This document shows, piece after piece, positions 8,384 to 16,631 of a stretch of DNA of 64,000 nt; positions within the stretch are counted from its first letter, which is position 1, and every line of letters begins with the position of its first letter. Under the pieces are notes generated by a model. The model saw only the letters and a program-made list of their open reading frames with translations. It did not search any database and was not told where the DNA came from. The translations under genes and the position numbers were made by a program. Origin of the DNA: JBBRMW01 sp965246845 (GTDB taxonomy: Bacteria; Chloroflexota; Anaerolineae; Aggregatilineales; UBA2796); contig CBDFFR010000012.1 in the NCBI GenBank assembly GCA_965246845.1, positions 1,116,001-1,180,000 of the forward strand. Reading direction: 5' to 3'.

Positions 8384-9427
8384 GCGGACAACTTGCAGCA
8401 TTTGCGCCGCGACGTCAGCGCCGCTCTGCACTGCCAGATGGATGCGCCCGCCGCGCGCCCAATCGCCCGCGAACCACAATCCGGGAATGAGGCCGTTGAC
8501 CGCGCTTTCCGGCACGGTGCGGTCGGGCAGGCTATAGCGCCATTTGTGGTATTCGATCCAGTACGGCGCACGCAGGTCTTCGCCCAATAATTGCGAAACC
8601 TGATCCTCGACCTGCGTAATGACCTGCCCCTTATCAGCCTCCCAGTTCGTCAAGCTGAATGCGCCCGCCATCTGCGCGAGGATGACACTGTTCCCCGGCG
8701 GGACATGGCCGGGTTTGTCATGCTCGAAGGCCAACCACGAGATCGGGTGCGCGCGGTCGCTGTTGATCAGGGCATAATAGGGGCGCTCTTTGAGTACCCG
8801 CGCATAGCCGAGCGCGACCGTGATACAGCGGCGGTAGACCGCGCCGCCAAGCGCCTCGATGACCCCCGCAACGCTGGCGGCCAGCGGACTGGCGGCCAGC
8901 AGTTCGGCGGCCTGCCCGGATGGAATAGCGATCAGCAGTTGGTCGAATGTGCCGAGCGCCGCACCCTGATCATCGGTCAACGCAAATTGCTCCGCGACCT
9001 TTTCAATTTTTCCCACGCGCGTGTTCAGGCGTATTTCCGCGTTCGTTGCCATCGCGAGCAGCTTGCCAAAGGTCGCAAGTCCGTCGTGGTAGGTCCATTT
9101 TGGTTCACTGTTTTGCGCGCGGTCGCCCTCGGCAATCGCATTCTGCGCGTTGAAAGTCCAGATCGGTCTGGCAATATCGACCAGATTGCCGCTCGGCAAC
9201 AGTTCATGCAAGAGGTGGTGCGCCATCGCGGACTCGTCGCGGATGTACTGCGCGCCATGATCTATATAAACGCGCTCCCCCGTCGGCAGGTCGTGCCAGC
9301 GCGTCGATGCGCGTCCGCCATAGCCCCGGCTCTTTTCAAAAACGGTAACGCTGGAGCCAGCCTGCGTGAGCGTGAGCGCGGCAGCGAGTCCGGCAGGTCC
9401 CGCACCGATTACTGCGATGGTCGGCAT
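8378..9427 (-). CDS. renalase-like FAD-dependent amine oxidase/dehydrogenase
   Basis: A 349-aa flavoprotein. The Rossmann motif VIGAGPAGLAAAL is at residues 6-18, followed by EKSRGYGGRASTR, which is typical of the renalase branch of the FAD-dependent amine oxidase family. The C-terminal FAD signature is GLWFAGDWARGGRIHLAVQSG. The substrate cannot be told; family members oxidise NAD(P)H isomers or amines. It is divergent from nothing nearby and convergent with the winged-helix gene. Confidence 0.8.
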   Translation of the reverse strand: MPTIAVIGAGPAGLAAALTLTQAGSSVTVFEKSRGYGGRASTRWHDLPTGERVYIDHGAQYIRDESAMAHHLLHELLPSGNLVDIARPIWTFNAQNAIAEGDRAQNSEPKWTYHDGLATFGKLLAMATNAEIRLNTRVGKIEKVAEQFALTDDQGAALGTFDQLLIAIPSGQAAELLAASPLAASVAGVIEALGGAVYRRCITVALGYARVLKERPYYALINSDRAHPISWLAFEHDKPGHVPPGNSVILAQMAGAFSLTNWEADKGQVITQVEDQVSQLLGEDLRAPYWIEYHKWRYSLPDRTVPESAVNGLIPGLWFAGDWARGGRIHLAVQSGADVAAQMLQVVRS

Positions 9428-9564
9428 GAATACAGCATCTTTCTACTATTTCGATTGAATTATTCGGTTCACGCCGCAGAGTATTGTCCTCAAGTATGAA
9501 GAATCTATGCGCGCATGATGATCATATCCGATCTATCACAACACGCCACCCACGCATATTTGCT

Positions 9565-11007
9565 TTAGTACGCCTTTGCGAAGAGCGCACGGCGGTCGGC
9601 GGGCTGTCCGCAAACGATGCACTTGCCGGGTTTCAATTCCTGATCGAGCGGATAGCAGCGCGAAACGAGCTGATTATCTTCCTTGATCTTCGCTTCACAT
9701 TCCGCACGCCCGCAGAATGGCGAATAGGCCCAACCCTCCTTGACCTGTTCGCGGAAAGCGGTGTAATCCTCTTCGATGGGTTTGATCGCGTCGTCGCGGA
9801 GTTTGGTCGCCTGTGCGAGCAGGTTATGGTGAATGTCTTCGAGGAGGCTCTGCACGACGGTCAGCGCGTTCTCCTGCGCGACGAACTGCTTGCCTTCCTT
9901 ACCGGGAATATCGCGACGTGCGAGCGCGACGCTGTTCTTCTCCACATCCTTCGGACCGATCTCCATGCGGATCGGCACACCGCGCATTTCCCAATCGGCG
10001 TACTTGAAGCCGGGCATCAGACCCTCACGGTCATCCAGCTTGACGCGCACGCTCGCGCCCTTGAGCGTTTTGAACATGCGCTCCGCTGCTTCCATAACCT
10101 TCGCGCGTTCGTCGTCGTTCTTGAAAATGGGGACGATCACGACCTGGATAGGGGCGAGACGCGGCGGCATGCGCAGGCCGATGTCATCTCCATGCGCCAT
10201 GATGATCGCGCCGATGAAGCGCGTGCTGAGTCCCCACGAGGTCGTCCAGCAGAATTGCAATTCGTTATTGCGGTCGGTGTACTTGATGTCGAAGCCTTTG
10301 GCGAAGTTCTGGCCGAGGTTGTGGCTCGTGCCGGATTGCAGCGCCTTCTTATCGCCCATGACGGCCTCAATCGTGTAGGTACGCAACGCGCCGGGGAATT
10401 TTTCCTGCTCGCTCTTCTCGCCTTTGATAACCGGGATCGCGCCCATGTTTATTGCGAAGTCCGCATAAATATCGAGCATCCGCATCGTTTCTTCCTGCGC
10501 CTCGTCGTGCGTGGCGTGCGCGGTGTGGCCTTCCTGCCAGAGAAATTCGAGCGTGCGCAGGAAAAGGCGCGTCCGCATCTCCCAGCGGACGACATTCGCC
10601 CATTGGTTGATCAGCATCGGCAAATCACGGTGGCTTTGTATCCACTGCGAGAAAGAGTGACCAATGATCGCTTCGGAGGTCGGACGGATCACCAGTCGTT
10701 CAGCCAGCTCTTCACCGCCGCCAATGGTCACAATCGCGAGTTCTGGCGCGAAGCCCTCGACGTGTTCGGCTTCCTTCTTGAGGAAACTTTCGGGGATGAG
10801 CAGCGGGAAATAGGCGTTCTGGTGGCCGGTCTCCTTGAAGCGGAAATCGAGCGCGGCCTGAATGTTCTCCCACAGCGCATAGCCATACGGCTTGATGATC
10901 ATGCAGCCGCGCACCGGGGCGTAATCGGCCAAATCCGCCTTTTGGACGACATCGGTGTACCAACGGGAGTAATCCTGGCTGCGCGCTGTGACGCCTTGAT
11001 TGGACAT
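9565..11007 (-). CDS. proS: prolyl-tRNA synthetase, archaeal/eukaryotic-like type
   Basis: A 480-aa class II synthetase that charges tRNA-Pro. It belongs to the type without the long editing insertion but with a C-terminal zinc-binding extension: residues about 400-480 hold FCGRAECEAK and GKCIVCGQPADRR, and the chain ends in Tyr, a hallmark of this type. Class II elements include IRPTSEAIIGHSFSQWI and the motif 2 region NQWANVVRWEMRTRLFLRTLEFLWQEGHTAHA. The ATG at 11007 gives MSNQGVTARSQDYSRWY, the standard N-terminus. Confidence 0.96.
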   Translation of the reverse strand: MSNQGVTARSQDYSRWYTDVVQKADLADYAPVRGCMIIKPYGYALWENIQAALDFRFKETGHQNAYFPLLIPESFLKKEAEHVEGFAPELAIVTIGGGEELAERLVIRPTSEAIIGHSFSQWIQSHRDLPMLINQWANVVRWEMRTRLFLRTLEFLWQEGHTAHATHDEAQEETMRMLDIYADFAINMGAIPVIKGEKSEQEKFPGALRTYTIEAVMGDKKALQSGTSHNLGQNFAKGFDIKYTDRNNELQFCWTTSWGLSTRFIGAIIMAHGDDIGLRMPPRLAPIQVVIVPIFKNDDERAKVMEAAERMFKTLKGASVRVKLDDREGLMPGFKYADWEMRGVPIRMEIGPKDVEKNSVALARRDIPGKEGKQFVAQENALTVVQSLLEDIHHNLLAQATKLRDDAIKPIEEDYTAFREQVKEGWAYSPFCGRAECEAKIKEDNQLVSRCYPLDQELKPGKCIVCGQPADRRALFAKAY

Positions 11008-11084
11008 GAGGTGCGGCTCCTTGCATGGATCGGTGCGGATTGCGCCATTGTATCAGCCGGGAGCGCGTTTGTGGAGAGGTGGGG

Positions 11085-11537
11085 TCAGGGGTGGTTGAGC
11101 GGGTTGTCGATTGCAAAGCCCTCTTTGCTGGCGGCGAGCAGGAGATCATTGTCAGCACTCAAAACAGTTGCCTTGATTTTCATGCTGCTTATGCTTTGCA
11201 CAGCACACGATAGCTGTATAGAGTCGAGCGCGCGAAGCTGATGTTTAATCGGAAATTCAGCAGCGCGTTTAAGCACTTCGTCATCTGTTCCAATAACGAA
11301 AAAGCAAAGTCCATTTCAAGCAAAAAATCAACTCGATTTTGCGACTCATCTGCCCCGGAGAGCTGATTTGAACGTCGCAAGCGCGCAAGCGCCGAACAAA
11401 CTTCAACAACGGCGATTGCCGATACGACAATGGCATTACCAGCGGCTGGTTGGACCAAACTCCTGATCCAGGAGGAACCGACCTTCAGAAATATAACGTT
11501 TGACAATGGCGCTACTGTCAACGAAGAAAGTAGTCAT
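11085..11537 (-). pseudogene. VapC-like PIN-domain toxin, two compensating frameshifts
   Basis: Start ATG at 11537 overlaps the antitoxin stop (TAATG). Frame 1 gives MTTFFVDSSAIVKRYISE, then an extra G near 11490 shifts to a frame reading VGSSWIRSLVQPAAGN through AVVEVCSALARLRRS. A missing T in a T-run near 11305 then restores the original frame for VLKRAAEFPIKHQLRALDSIQLSCAV to the stop at 11085. The total length (453 nt) is divisible by three. All four PIN acidic residues are present across the pieces (VDSSA, VVEV, ALDSI, SADND). Family members are ribonucleases. As written the gene would yield a 33-residue fragment. Either decay or assembly error at homopolymers explains it. Confidence 0.75.
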
Positions 11538-11854
11538 TACCTGGGACCACGATCTTCATCAATGATCTCATCCGCCCTTTTTAGACCACCTCCAAATAAA
11601 TCGGCAAGTCGAAGCGATTCAGCTTCATCCAAGCGCACAGCTTCGGGTGGCGCAAAATTAGATTCAACGAGCAGCCCTGCCGCCCGGAGTCGTTCGCGTA
11701 CTTGCTCGCGCGTCAATTCCTCGGCTTCGTTTTGCTCAATATACTCAGGTTCGATGACGATTCGCACAGGTCCGACGGGAACATCCGCCGGAAGTTCGTA
11801 GTTTGTCAGCTTTTTGTCGGCGCTGATTTCGGCGTCAATGATGAAATTGGTCAT
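11537..11854 (-). CDS. putative antitoxin paired with PIN-domain toxin
   Basis: A 105-aa acidic protein beginning MTNFIIDAEISADKKL, with YELPADVPVGPVRIVIEP near the N-terminus and a charged helical C-terminal half (EAEELTREQVRERLRAAG, LADLFGGGLKRADEI). This pattern resembles small proteins found upstream of VapC-type PIN toxins. AAGGA sits 8 nt before the ATG at 11854; an in-frame ATG at 11863 would overlap the ribosome site. Its TAA overlaps the toxin ATG by one base, the normal antitoxin-first coupling. Confidence 0.65.
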   Translation of the reverse strand: MTNFIIDAEISADKKLTNYELPADVPVGPVRIVIEPEYIEQNEAEELTREQVRERLRAAGLLVESNFAPPEAVRLDEAESLRLADLFGGGLKRADEIIDEDRGPR

Positions 11855-11977
11855 GATTAACATCCTTACTCAATGAAGTTGATTTTACTACGCGAGCGCT
11901 TTCGCATTGGCAGCGATGCGTTGTTTCAGCGACATTCTATGCAGAGAACGTGTCATCTGAAAATGGGGTCACAAGCA

Positions 11978-13525
11978 ATGACGCACAATACACCGTTTCG
12001 CGAACTGGCCTACCGTTTAGGTCTCGAAAAGCGACCACCGCCCCAAACGGCACAACGGGTGCTTGCTGGTTCTGCCCTGACCGCCGCCGGGCTGACTGCC
12101 ACCGGGTTGGGCGCGTGGCTCTATGGCCGCTGGCACATCCCCACCGAAAAGCTGGAGATCACCGTTCCGGCGACAGTACAATCCGAACACAGGCTGACGC
12201 TGCGCGATTTCGATGGCGAGTGGAAAGTCCAGCTTATTCAGGATGGATTTGGTCCGCTCTATCACCGCCGCTATCAGGTCGATATAGACCACCCGACGCG
12301 CAGCAAGGAAGAACTGCTCGCGCTGATGGTCCGTGAGCCAAATAATTTCACGCCGCGCGAACTCGCTTTCTTCGACAAAATGAAGGGCGAGAACGGGCAA
12401 ATGCGCGTTGGCGATGAATATTACATTCACATCTTCGGTCCCTGGGATGGACCCGTGCGTGCGACGGAAGTAACGCCGACTTCGTTTTCCTTTGTGACGC
12501 TTGAAAACCACCTTGAAGCAGGTGAAATTCAGTTCCGGCTGCTGGATCACCCCGACCGCGAGGATGCGCTCCGGTTCGAGATACGGTCGTGGTCGCGCAG
12601 CAAGGATGCGAACGTCCATCTCGCCTATTATTGGGCGGGGGTCGCCAAGACCGCGCAAACGATGCTGTGGATATTCTGGGCGAACCGCGTCCGCGTCCTT
12701 AGTGGCGGTCATGCCGTCGGACCGATCAGCATCTTGACACACACCGTCCCGCTGGATGAGCAGAAGGAAGCGCAGACGCTCAACCCGATCTATAAGCAAT
12801 ACAGCAGCCGGATCGACAGCTACCGCGCGGCGAAGCTGAACTTCGACCCGTCAAAGCGCGCAGAGTATCTCGAATCGGCGGGTTGGCATATCGACAATTA
12901 TCAGGTCGGCTTGCCCAGCGAGGCTCCCGGTAAGCCCATCCCCGGCGGCTCGTTCGAGAGCGCCAAACAGGTGATGCAGAACTACGAGTTCCCGGACCCC
13001 AGCCTCGTCACCGGGGTTTTCGTGCCGGATGAATCCATCGACAAGCGCGTGATGCTGATTCGTGCGCGCTTCTGGTTCTTCACGTTTATGTTCGGCGTGA
13101 AGATTTCCGATGTGATCGATGAAGAACGCATCGACGAGAAACGCGGCAAGGCGCAGGTCTGGGGCTACAGCTACCGCACGCTGGAAGGCCATTTCGAGAT
13201 GGGTGAGATTACCTTCCAGGTATGGAAGTTCGACCAGACGGGCGAAGTCGAGTTCCGTATTCAGGCCTACTCCAAAACCGGGTACATCGCCAATCCTGCC
13301 TATCGGATCGGCTTCCGCATCTTCGGGCGCGGGTTACAGGTGCGCTTCTCGCAAACCGCGCTCGTGCGGATGCAGCAGCTTGTCCTCGCGCGGATGTTCA
13401 GCACACCCGAAGAGCAGGCGAAAGTCGAGACGCCGGAAGTGAAGCCAATTGCCGAAGCGCCGCAGGAGTCGAAAGACAAGGTTGCAGAGAGTACATCTGG
13501 CGAGGGTCAGTCACTTAACGGCTGA
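11978..13525 (+). CDS. tandem DUF1990-domain protein
   Basis: A 515-aa protein. After a short hydrophobic segment (about residues 28-46), a first DUF1990-like domain runs from about 80 to 260 (GEIQFRLLDHPDREDALRFEIRSWSRS). A second, canonical one runs from about 285 to 480 (SDVIDEERIDEKRGKAQVWGYSYRTLEGH, EVEFRIQAYSKTG, FGRGLQVRF). The family normally has a single domain of about 180 aa and no settled function. The tail is charged. The start at 11978 (MTHNTPFREL) is a judgement; in-frame ATGs lie at 11939 and 11963. Its 3' end overlaps the thiolase-like gene by 11 nt. Confidence 0.65.
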   Translation: MTHNTPFRELAYRLGLEKRPPPQTAQRVLAGSALTAAGLTATGLGAWLYGRWHIPTEKLEITVPATVQSEHRLTLRDFDGEWKVQLIQDGFGPLYHRRYQVDIDHPTRSKEELLALMVREPNNFTPRELAFFDKMKGENGQMRVGDEYYIHIFGPWDGPVRATEVTPTSFSFVTLENHLEAGEIQFRLLDHPDREDALRFEIRSWSRSKDANVHLAYYWAGVAKTAQTMLWIFWANRVRVLSGGHAVGPISILTHTVPLDEQKEAQTLNPIYKQYSSRIDSYRAAKLNFDPSKRAEYLESAGWHIDNYQVGLPSEAPGKPIPGGSFESAKQVMQNYEFPDPSLVTGVFVPDESIDKRVMLIRARFWFFTFMFGVKISDVIDEERIDEKRGKAQVWGYSYRTLEGHFEMGEITFQVWKFDQTGEVEFRIQAYSKTGYIANPAYRIGFRIFGRGLQVRFSQTALVRMQQLVLARMFSTPEEQAKVETPEVKPIAEAPQESKDKVAESTSGEGQSLNG

Positions 13526-14663
13526 ACAAATGGGTGACGACCGTTGCGCCCAGCCCGCCGATACTCTGTGCCATGCCGACGCGCGGATCGGGGACCTGGT
13601 TCGCGCCCGCCTGTCCGCGTAGCTGTAGCGCGATCTCGACGGCCTGATATACCCCCGTCGCGCCAAACGGATTGCCGCGCGCCTTGAGGCCGCCGAAGGT
13701 GCTGATCGGGAGCTGCCCCGTCAGGCCGAGTTTGCCCTGCGCGGCCAGTTCCCAGCCATGTCCGCGTTCCGCAAAGCCGCTCGCTTCCAGCGCCAGCGTA
13801 CTCAGGATCGTCGTCGAGTCGTGCAGTTCCAATAGGTTCACGTTCGCGGGCGTGAGCCGCGCCTGCTCGAACGCGCGCCCTGCGGAGAGGTTCGCGGCCA
13901 TCAGGTAGAGCGGATCGGTCCGGTCGTGGATCGCGACCGCATCCGTACCAACCGCGCTGGCGATGATGCGAACCGCGTTCGGGTGATTGCCCGCACGTTC
14001 ACTGCTCGTCAGGATGACCGCCGCCGCGCCATCCGCGTCGGGAGCCATATCGAACAGATTGACGGGTTCCGCAACGACGGGCGCGCTCGCGAAGCGTTCC
14101 GCTTTGACCAGATTGCGGTACATCGCGTTTGCGTTCTTGCTACCGTTGGCGTGCGCGTTCACGCTGAACCCGGCAAAATCCGCGAGCGAAACGCCGTATT
14201 CGTGCATATAGCGGCGCATCAGCAGCGCAGCGAGCGCCACCGGGGTCGCGCCCTGTACGGTCTCATATTCCGAATCGGTGAAGGTCTGCATCGTCGCGCC
14301 GCGTTCACCGCCCACCATATCGGTGACTTTCTCGACGCCGAGGACCATCACGGTTTGCGCCAGCCCGCTCGCGATCATCAGGTAGCCCTGCCGCAAGGCA
14401 ATACCGCCGGAGGCATCCGCGGCCTCGACGCGAAAGGCTTCCACGCCGCGCAAGCCGATATGATCCGCGAGCAGCGCGCCAAGCTGGTGCTGCTTGCTGA
14501 TGCTGCCGCCGAGCGCGTTCCCGACGATCACCGCATCTACCGTTGGCACGCCCGCATCCTGCATCGCGGCCTGCGCCGCGCCAACCGCGAGCGCGCGCAG
14601 CGACGTTTCCCAGTGTTCACCTACAGGGGTCATGCCGACGCCCGTAATCATCACATCATTCAT
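13515..14663 (-). CDS. thiolase-fold protein lacking catalytic Cys and His
   Basis: A 382-aa member of the archaeal-type thiolase family that accompanies HMG-CoA synthase in mevalonate operons. The fold signatures are intact (VEAADASGGIAL, GGLKARGNPFGATG, GMAQSIGGLGATVV). The nucleophilic Cys expected in the CASG-type motif is Asp83 (codon GAT), the His of GHPxGATG is Asn331 (codon AAT), and the conserved HDC has become His281-Asp-Ser. Acetoacetyl-CoA synthesis by the normal mechanism is therefore unlikely. It lies 21 nt after HMG-CoA synthase with AGGA 8 nt before its ATG, so it is kept in the operon. It may be a scaffold or have a new activity. Confidence 0.8.
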   Translation of the reverse strand: MNDVMITGVGMTPVGEHWETSLRALAVGAAQAAMQDAGVPTVDAVIVGNALGGSISKQHQLGALLADHIGLRGVEAFRVEAADASGGIALRQGYLMIASGLAQTVMVLGVEKVTDMVGGERGATMQTFTDSEYETVQGATPVALAALLMRRYMHEYGVSLADFAGFSVNAHANGSKNANAMYRNLVKAERFASAPVVAEPVNLFDMAPDADGAAAVILTSSERAGNHPNAVRIIASAVGTDAVAIHDRTDPLYLMAANLSAGRAFEQARLTPANVNLLELHDSTTILSTLALEASGFAERGHGWELAAQGKLGLTGQLPISTFGGLKARGNPFGATGVYQAVEIALQLRGQAGANQVPDPRVGMAQSIGGLGATVVTHLFSR

Positions 14664-14684
14664 TTTGCATTCCTATGGAGTTGT

Positions 14685-15764
14685 CTAGCCCAGGTTCAGC
14701 TTGTTGCGATAGCGAGCATAGACGGCGTAATCGATGGCGGTGCGGCGCGCGATATATTGGCGCGTTTTCGGCGCGAAGTCGCGGCGGGCAGCAAGCGCTT
14801 CCGTCACCAGAATATCGAACGCATCCGACCCCGCGCCACTGCCATAGCTCACGCACAGGATGCGGTCGCCCGGTTTGGCTTCGTCCAGAATTGCCGTCAG
14901 TCCGAGCAGGCACGACCCGGCGTAGACATTACCGATCTCGTTCGCGAGCATCCCCAGCCTGATTTGCTCGTCGTTGAAGCCGAGTGCTTTGGCCGCGCGC
15001 TCCGGGAATTTCACGTTTGGCTGGTGGAAGACGGCGTGCTGATAATCGTTTGCAGTGGTCCCCAGCAGGTGCATCAGTGCATCGGCTGCGGCTTGCACAT
15101 GCCGGAAGTAAGCGGGTTCGCCCGTAAAGCGGTCGCCGTGCATCGGATATTTTTCTTCCGCGCGCCGCCAGAAATCCGGCGTATCCGTGACGAAGCTGTA
15201 TGAGCCTTGAAAGATGGCGAGCGCCTGCATCGCCGGACCGACGATATAGCCCGCGCCGCCCGCCGCCGCCGTATATTCGAGCGCGTCACCCGGACGCCCT
15301 TGCGCGGTATCCATGCCGATGCTCATCGCATAGGCCGCCATGCCGGAACCGACGAAGCCGATTGAGGCTTGCAGCGCTTCCGATCCGGCTTTACACGCGA
15401 ATTCCCAATCGGCAGCCTGCGTATTGGGGACTGCGCCAATAGCCTCAGCAACAATAGTGCTGCTCGGTTTGACGGCGTAGGGGTGGCTCTCGGAGCCGAC
15501 CCAGACCGCGCGCAGGTCTGTCGGATCGATTTGCGCGCGGGCGAGTGCGTTACGCGCGGCCTCGATGGACATAGTAATCACGTCTTCATCCAGCCCCGCG
15601 ACGGCTTTTTCCTTGATCGGTGAACCGCCCATCCCGGCGGTCCACACGCGCGCCACTTCCGTACCCGGCAGGCGATAGCGCGGGACGTAGGCTCCGTAGC
15701 CGATAATCCCGACAGCGCGATCTGGCCGCAGGACATTTTTAATCTGTGAGTAGTCGTTCTGCAT
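14685..15764 (-). CDS. hydroxymethylglutaryl-CoA synthase, archaeal type
   Basis: A 359-aa enzyme condensing acetyl-CoA with acetoacetyl-CoA to HMG-CoA, the committed step to mevalonate. The archaeal-type active site is intact: Glu92 in SESHPYAVKPSS, Cys124 in EFACKAGSEALQ, and His247 in FHQPNVKFPERAAKALGF. The starting ATG overlaps the stop of the zinc-ribbon gene by one base (TAATG), so translation is coupled. Archaeal orthologues work in a complex with a thiolase and a zinc-ribbon DUF35 protein; here the partners in the operon are both unusual. Confidence 0.93.
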   Translation of the reverse strand: MQNDYSQIKNVLRPDRAVGIIGYGAYVPRYRLPGTEVARVWTAGMGGSPIKEKAVAGLDEDVITMSIEAARNALARAQIDPTDLRAVWVGSESHPYAVKPSSTIVAEAIGAVPNTQAADWEFACKAGSEALQASIGFVGSGMAAYAMSIGMDTAQGRPGDALEYTAAAGGAGYIVGPAMQALAIFQGSYSFVTDTPDFWRRAEEKYPMHGDRFTGEPAYFRHVQAAADALMHLLGTTANDYQHAVFHQPNVKFPERAAKALGFNDEQIRLGMLANEIGNVYAGSCLLGLTAILDEAKPGDRILCVSYGSGAGSDAFDILVTEALAARRDFAPKTRQYIARRTAIDYAVYARYRNKLNLG

Positions 15765-16603
15765 TACGAGTTATTTCCTGGTGAATTTCTGTGAAACGCG
15801 CCGACGACGAGCTGTCCGGTCTGGCCGCTGACGATCCCTATCCGCAAACCCTGTCCCTTATCGTAGAGCGGCGCGACCCAGAACGGCAGCAAGATCAGCC
15901 GAAGCGTGACCGGGCGAATGGTCGTCGCGGTATGAATCATCTCCGAGAGCAGCATCCCGGTTTTGCCGGGCGCGGCTTTGGAGAGGAGAGGGCGATACTT
16001 CTGGCGCATCCGGTCTTCGGTGCGCTCGCGCGCTTTCTGGAAGGCGAGCGGCTTGCCGACTGTATACAGGTGCGCCGGATGCTGCGCGAGGAAGCGCGGC
16101 AGGTAGGGCGTGAGCGGAGTCAGGTCGAAGGCTTCAAGCTGATTGATCGGCTCGCTCTGAAGCGCTTCGACCGCGCAAATGAAGACACCTTTGACCTGTT
16201 CCGACCACGCTTCCGGGATGCTCGGCGTGAGCGCTTCGAGCGAGGAGCGGATACGGCGCACCTCGACCTCGAAATCGAATGCCCAGTAGGGCAGGTAGAC
16301 GCCGGAGACGGGTCCGATCTCCACCTGTTCAGAGACGGGGTACAGCACGCCCGTCTGTTTGGAGGGACCGCGTAGCAGCTTGCCGAGCAGCACCCCGGCC
16401 TGTATCGCATCGACATGAAACGGGATCAAGGCGCTGGGCTGCTCCAGTACGCGCGTGACCTGCTGAATAGCGACCGTTTTGGAGCCACAAAACTTGCAGC
16501 GGGCGGTCATGGGTTCGAGCGTGAGCGTGTGTTCCGCGCCGCAATAGGAGCAGCGAATCGCGCGCTTGCCGAAATTCCAGGGGACGGGGAGATAACCAGT
16601 CAT
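15764..16603 (-). CDS. zinc-ribbon protein of unknown function in mevalonate operon
   Basis: A 279-aa protein. Four cysteines form an N-terminal zinc ribbon: Cys18-x2-Cys21 and Cys36-x2-Cys39 (CSYCG and CKFCG). The rest is a mixed alpha/beta region including ALIPFHVDAIQAGVLLGKLL, GVYLPYWAFDFEVEV and a C-terminal GIVSGQTGQLVVG. It resembles a family of uncharacterised zinc-ribbon proteins sometimes mislabelled as PriA-like. It is not clearly DUF35, which is smaller, but sits where DUF35 would be expected. The ATG at 16603 (MTGYLPVPWNFG) is likely; a longer frame reaches 16672. Confidence 0.65.
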   Translation of the reverse strand: MTGYLPVPWNFGKRAIRCSYCGAEHTLTLEPMTARCKFCGSKTVAIQQVTRVLEQPSALIPFHVDAIQAGVLLGKLLRGPSKQTGVLYPVSEQVEIGPVSGVYLPYWAFDFEVEVRRIRSSLEALTPSIPEAWSEQVKGVFICAVEALQSEPINQLEAFDLTPLTPYLPRFLAQHPAHLYTVGKPLAFQKARERTEDRMRQKYRPLLSKAAPGKTGMLLSEMIHTATTIRPVTLRLILLPFWVAPLYDKGQGLRIGIVSGQTGQLVVGAFHRNSPGNNS

Positions 16604-16631
16604 GAGATGATGGCCTGTAGTATGGTTCCTA

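Noticed and set aside
9484..11241. Plus-strand 585-codon open frame
   Set aside because: Antisense shadow of proS; the opposite strand has a complete synthetase with all motifs.
13926..15203. Plus-strand 425-codon open frame
   Set aside because: Antisense to the thiolase-like and HMG-CoA synthase genes, crossing their boundary.
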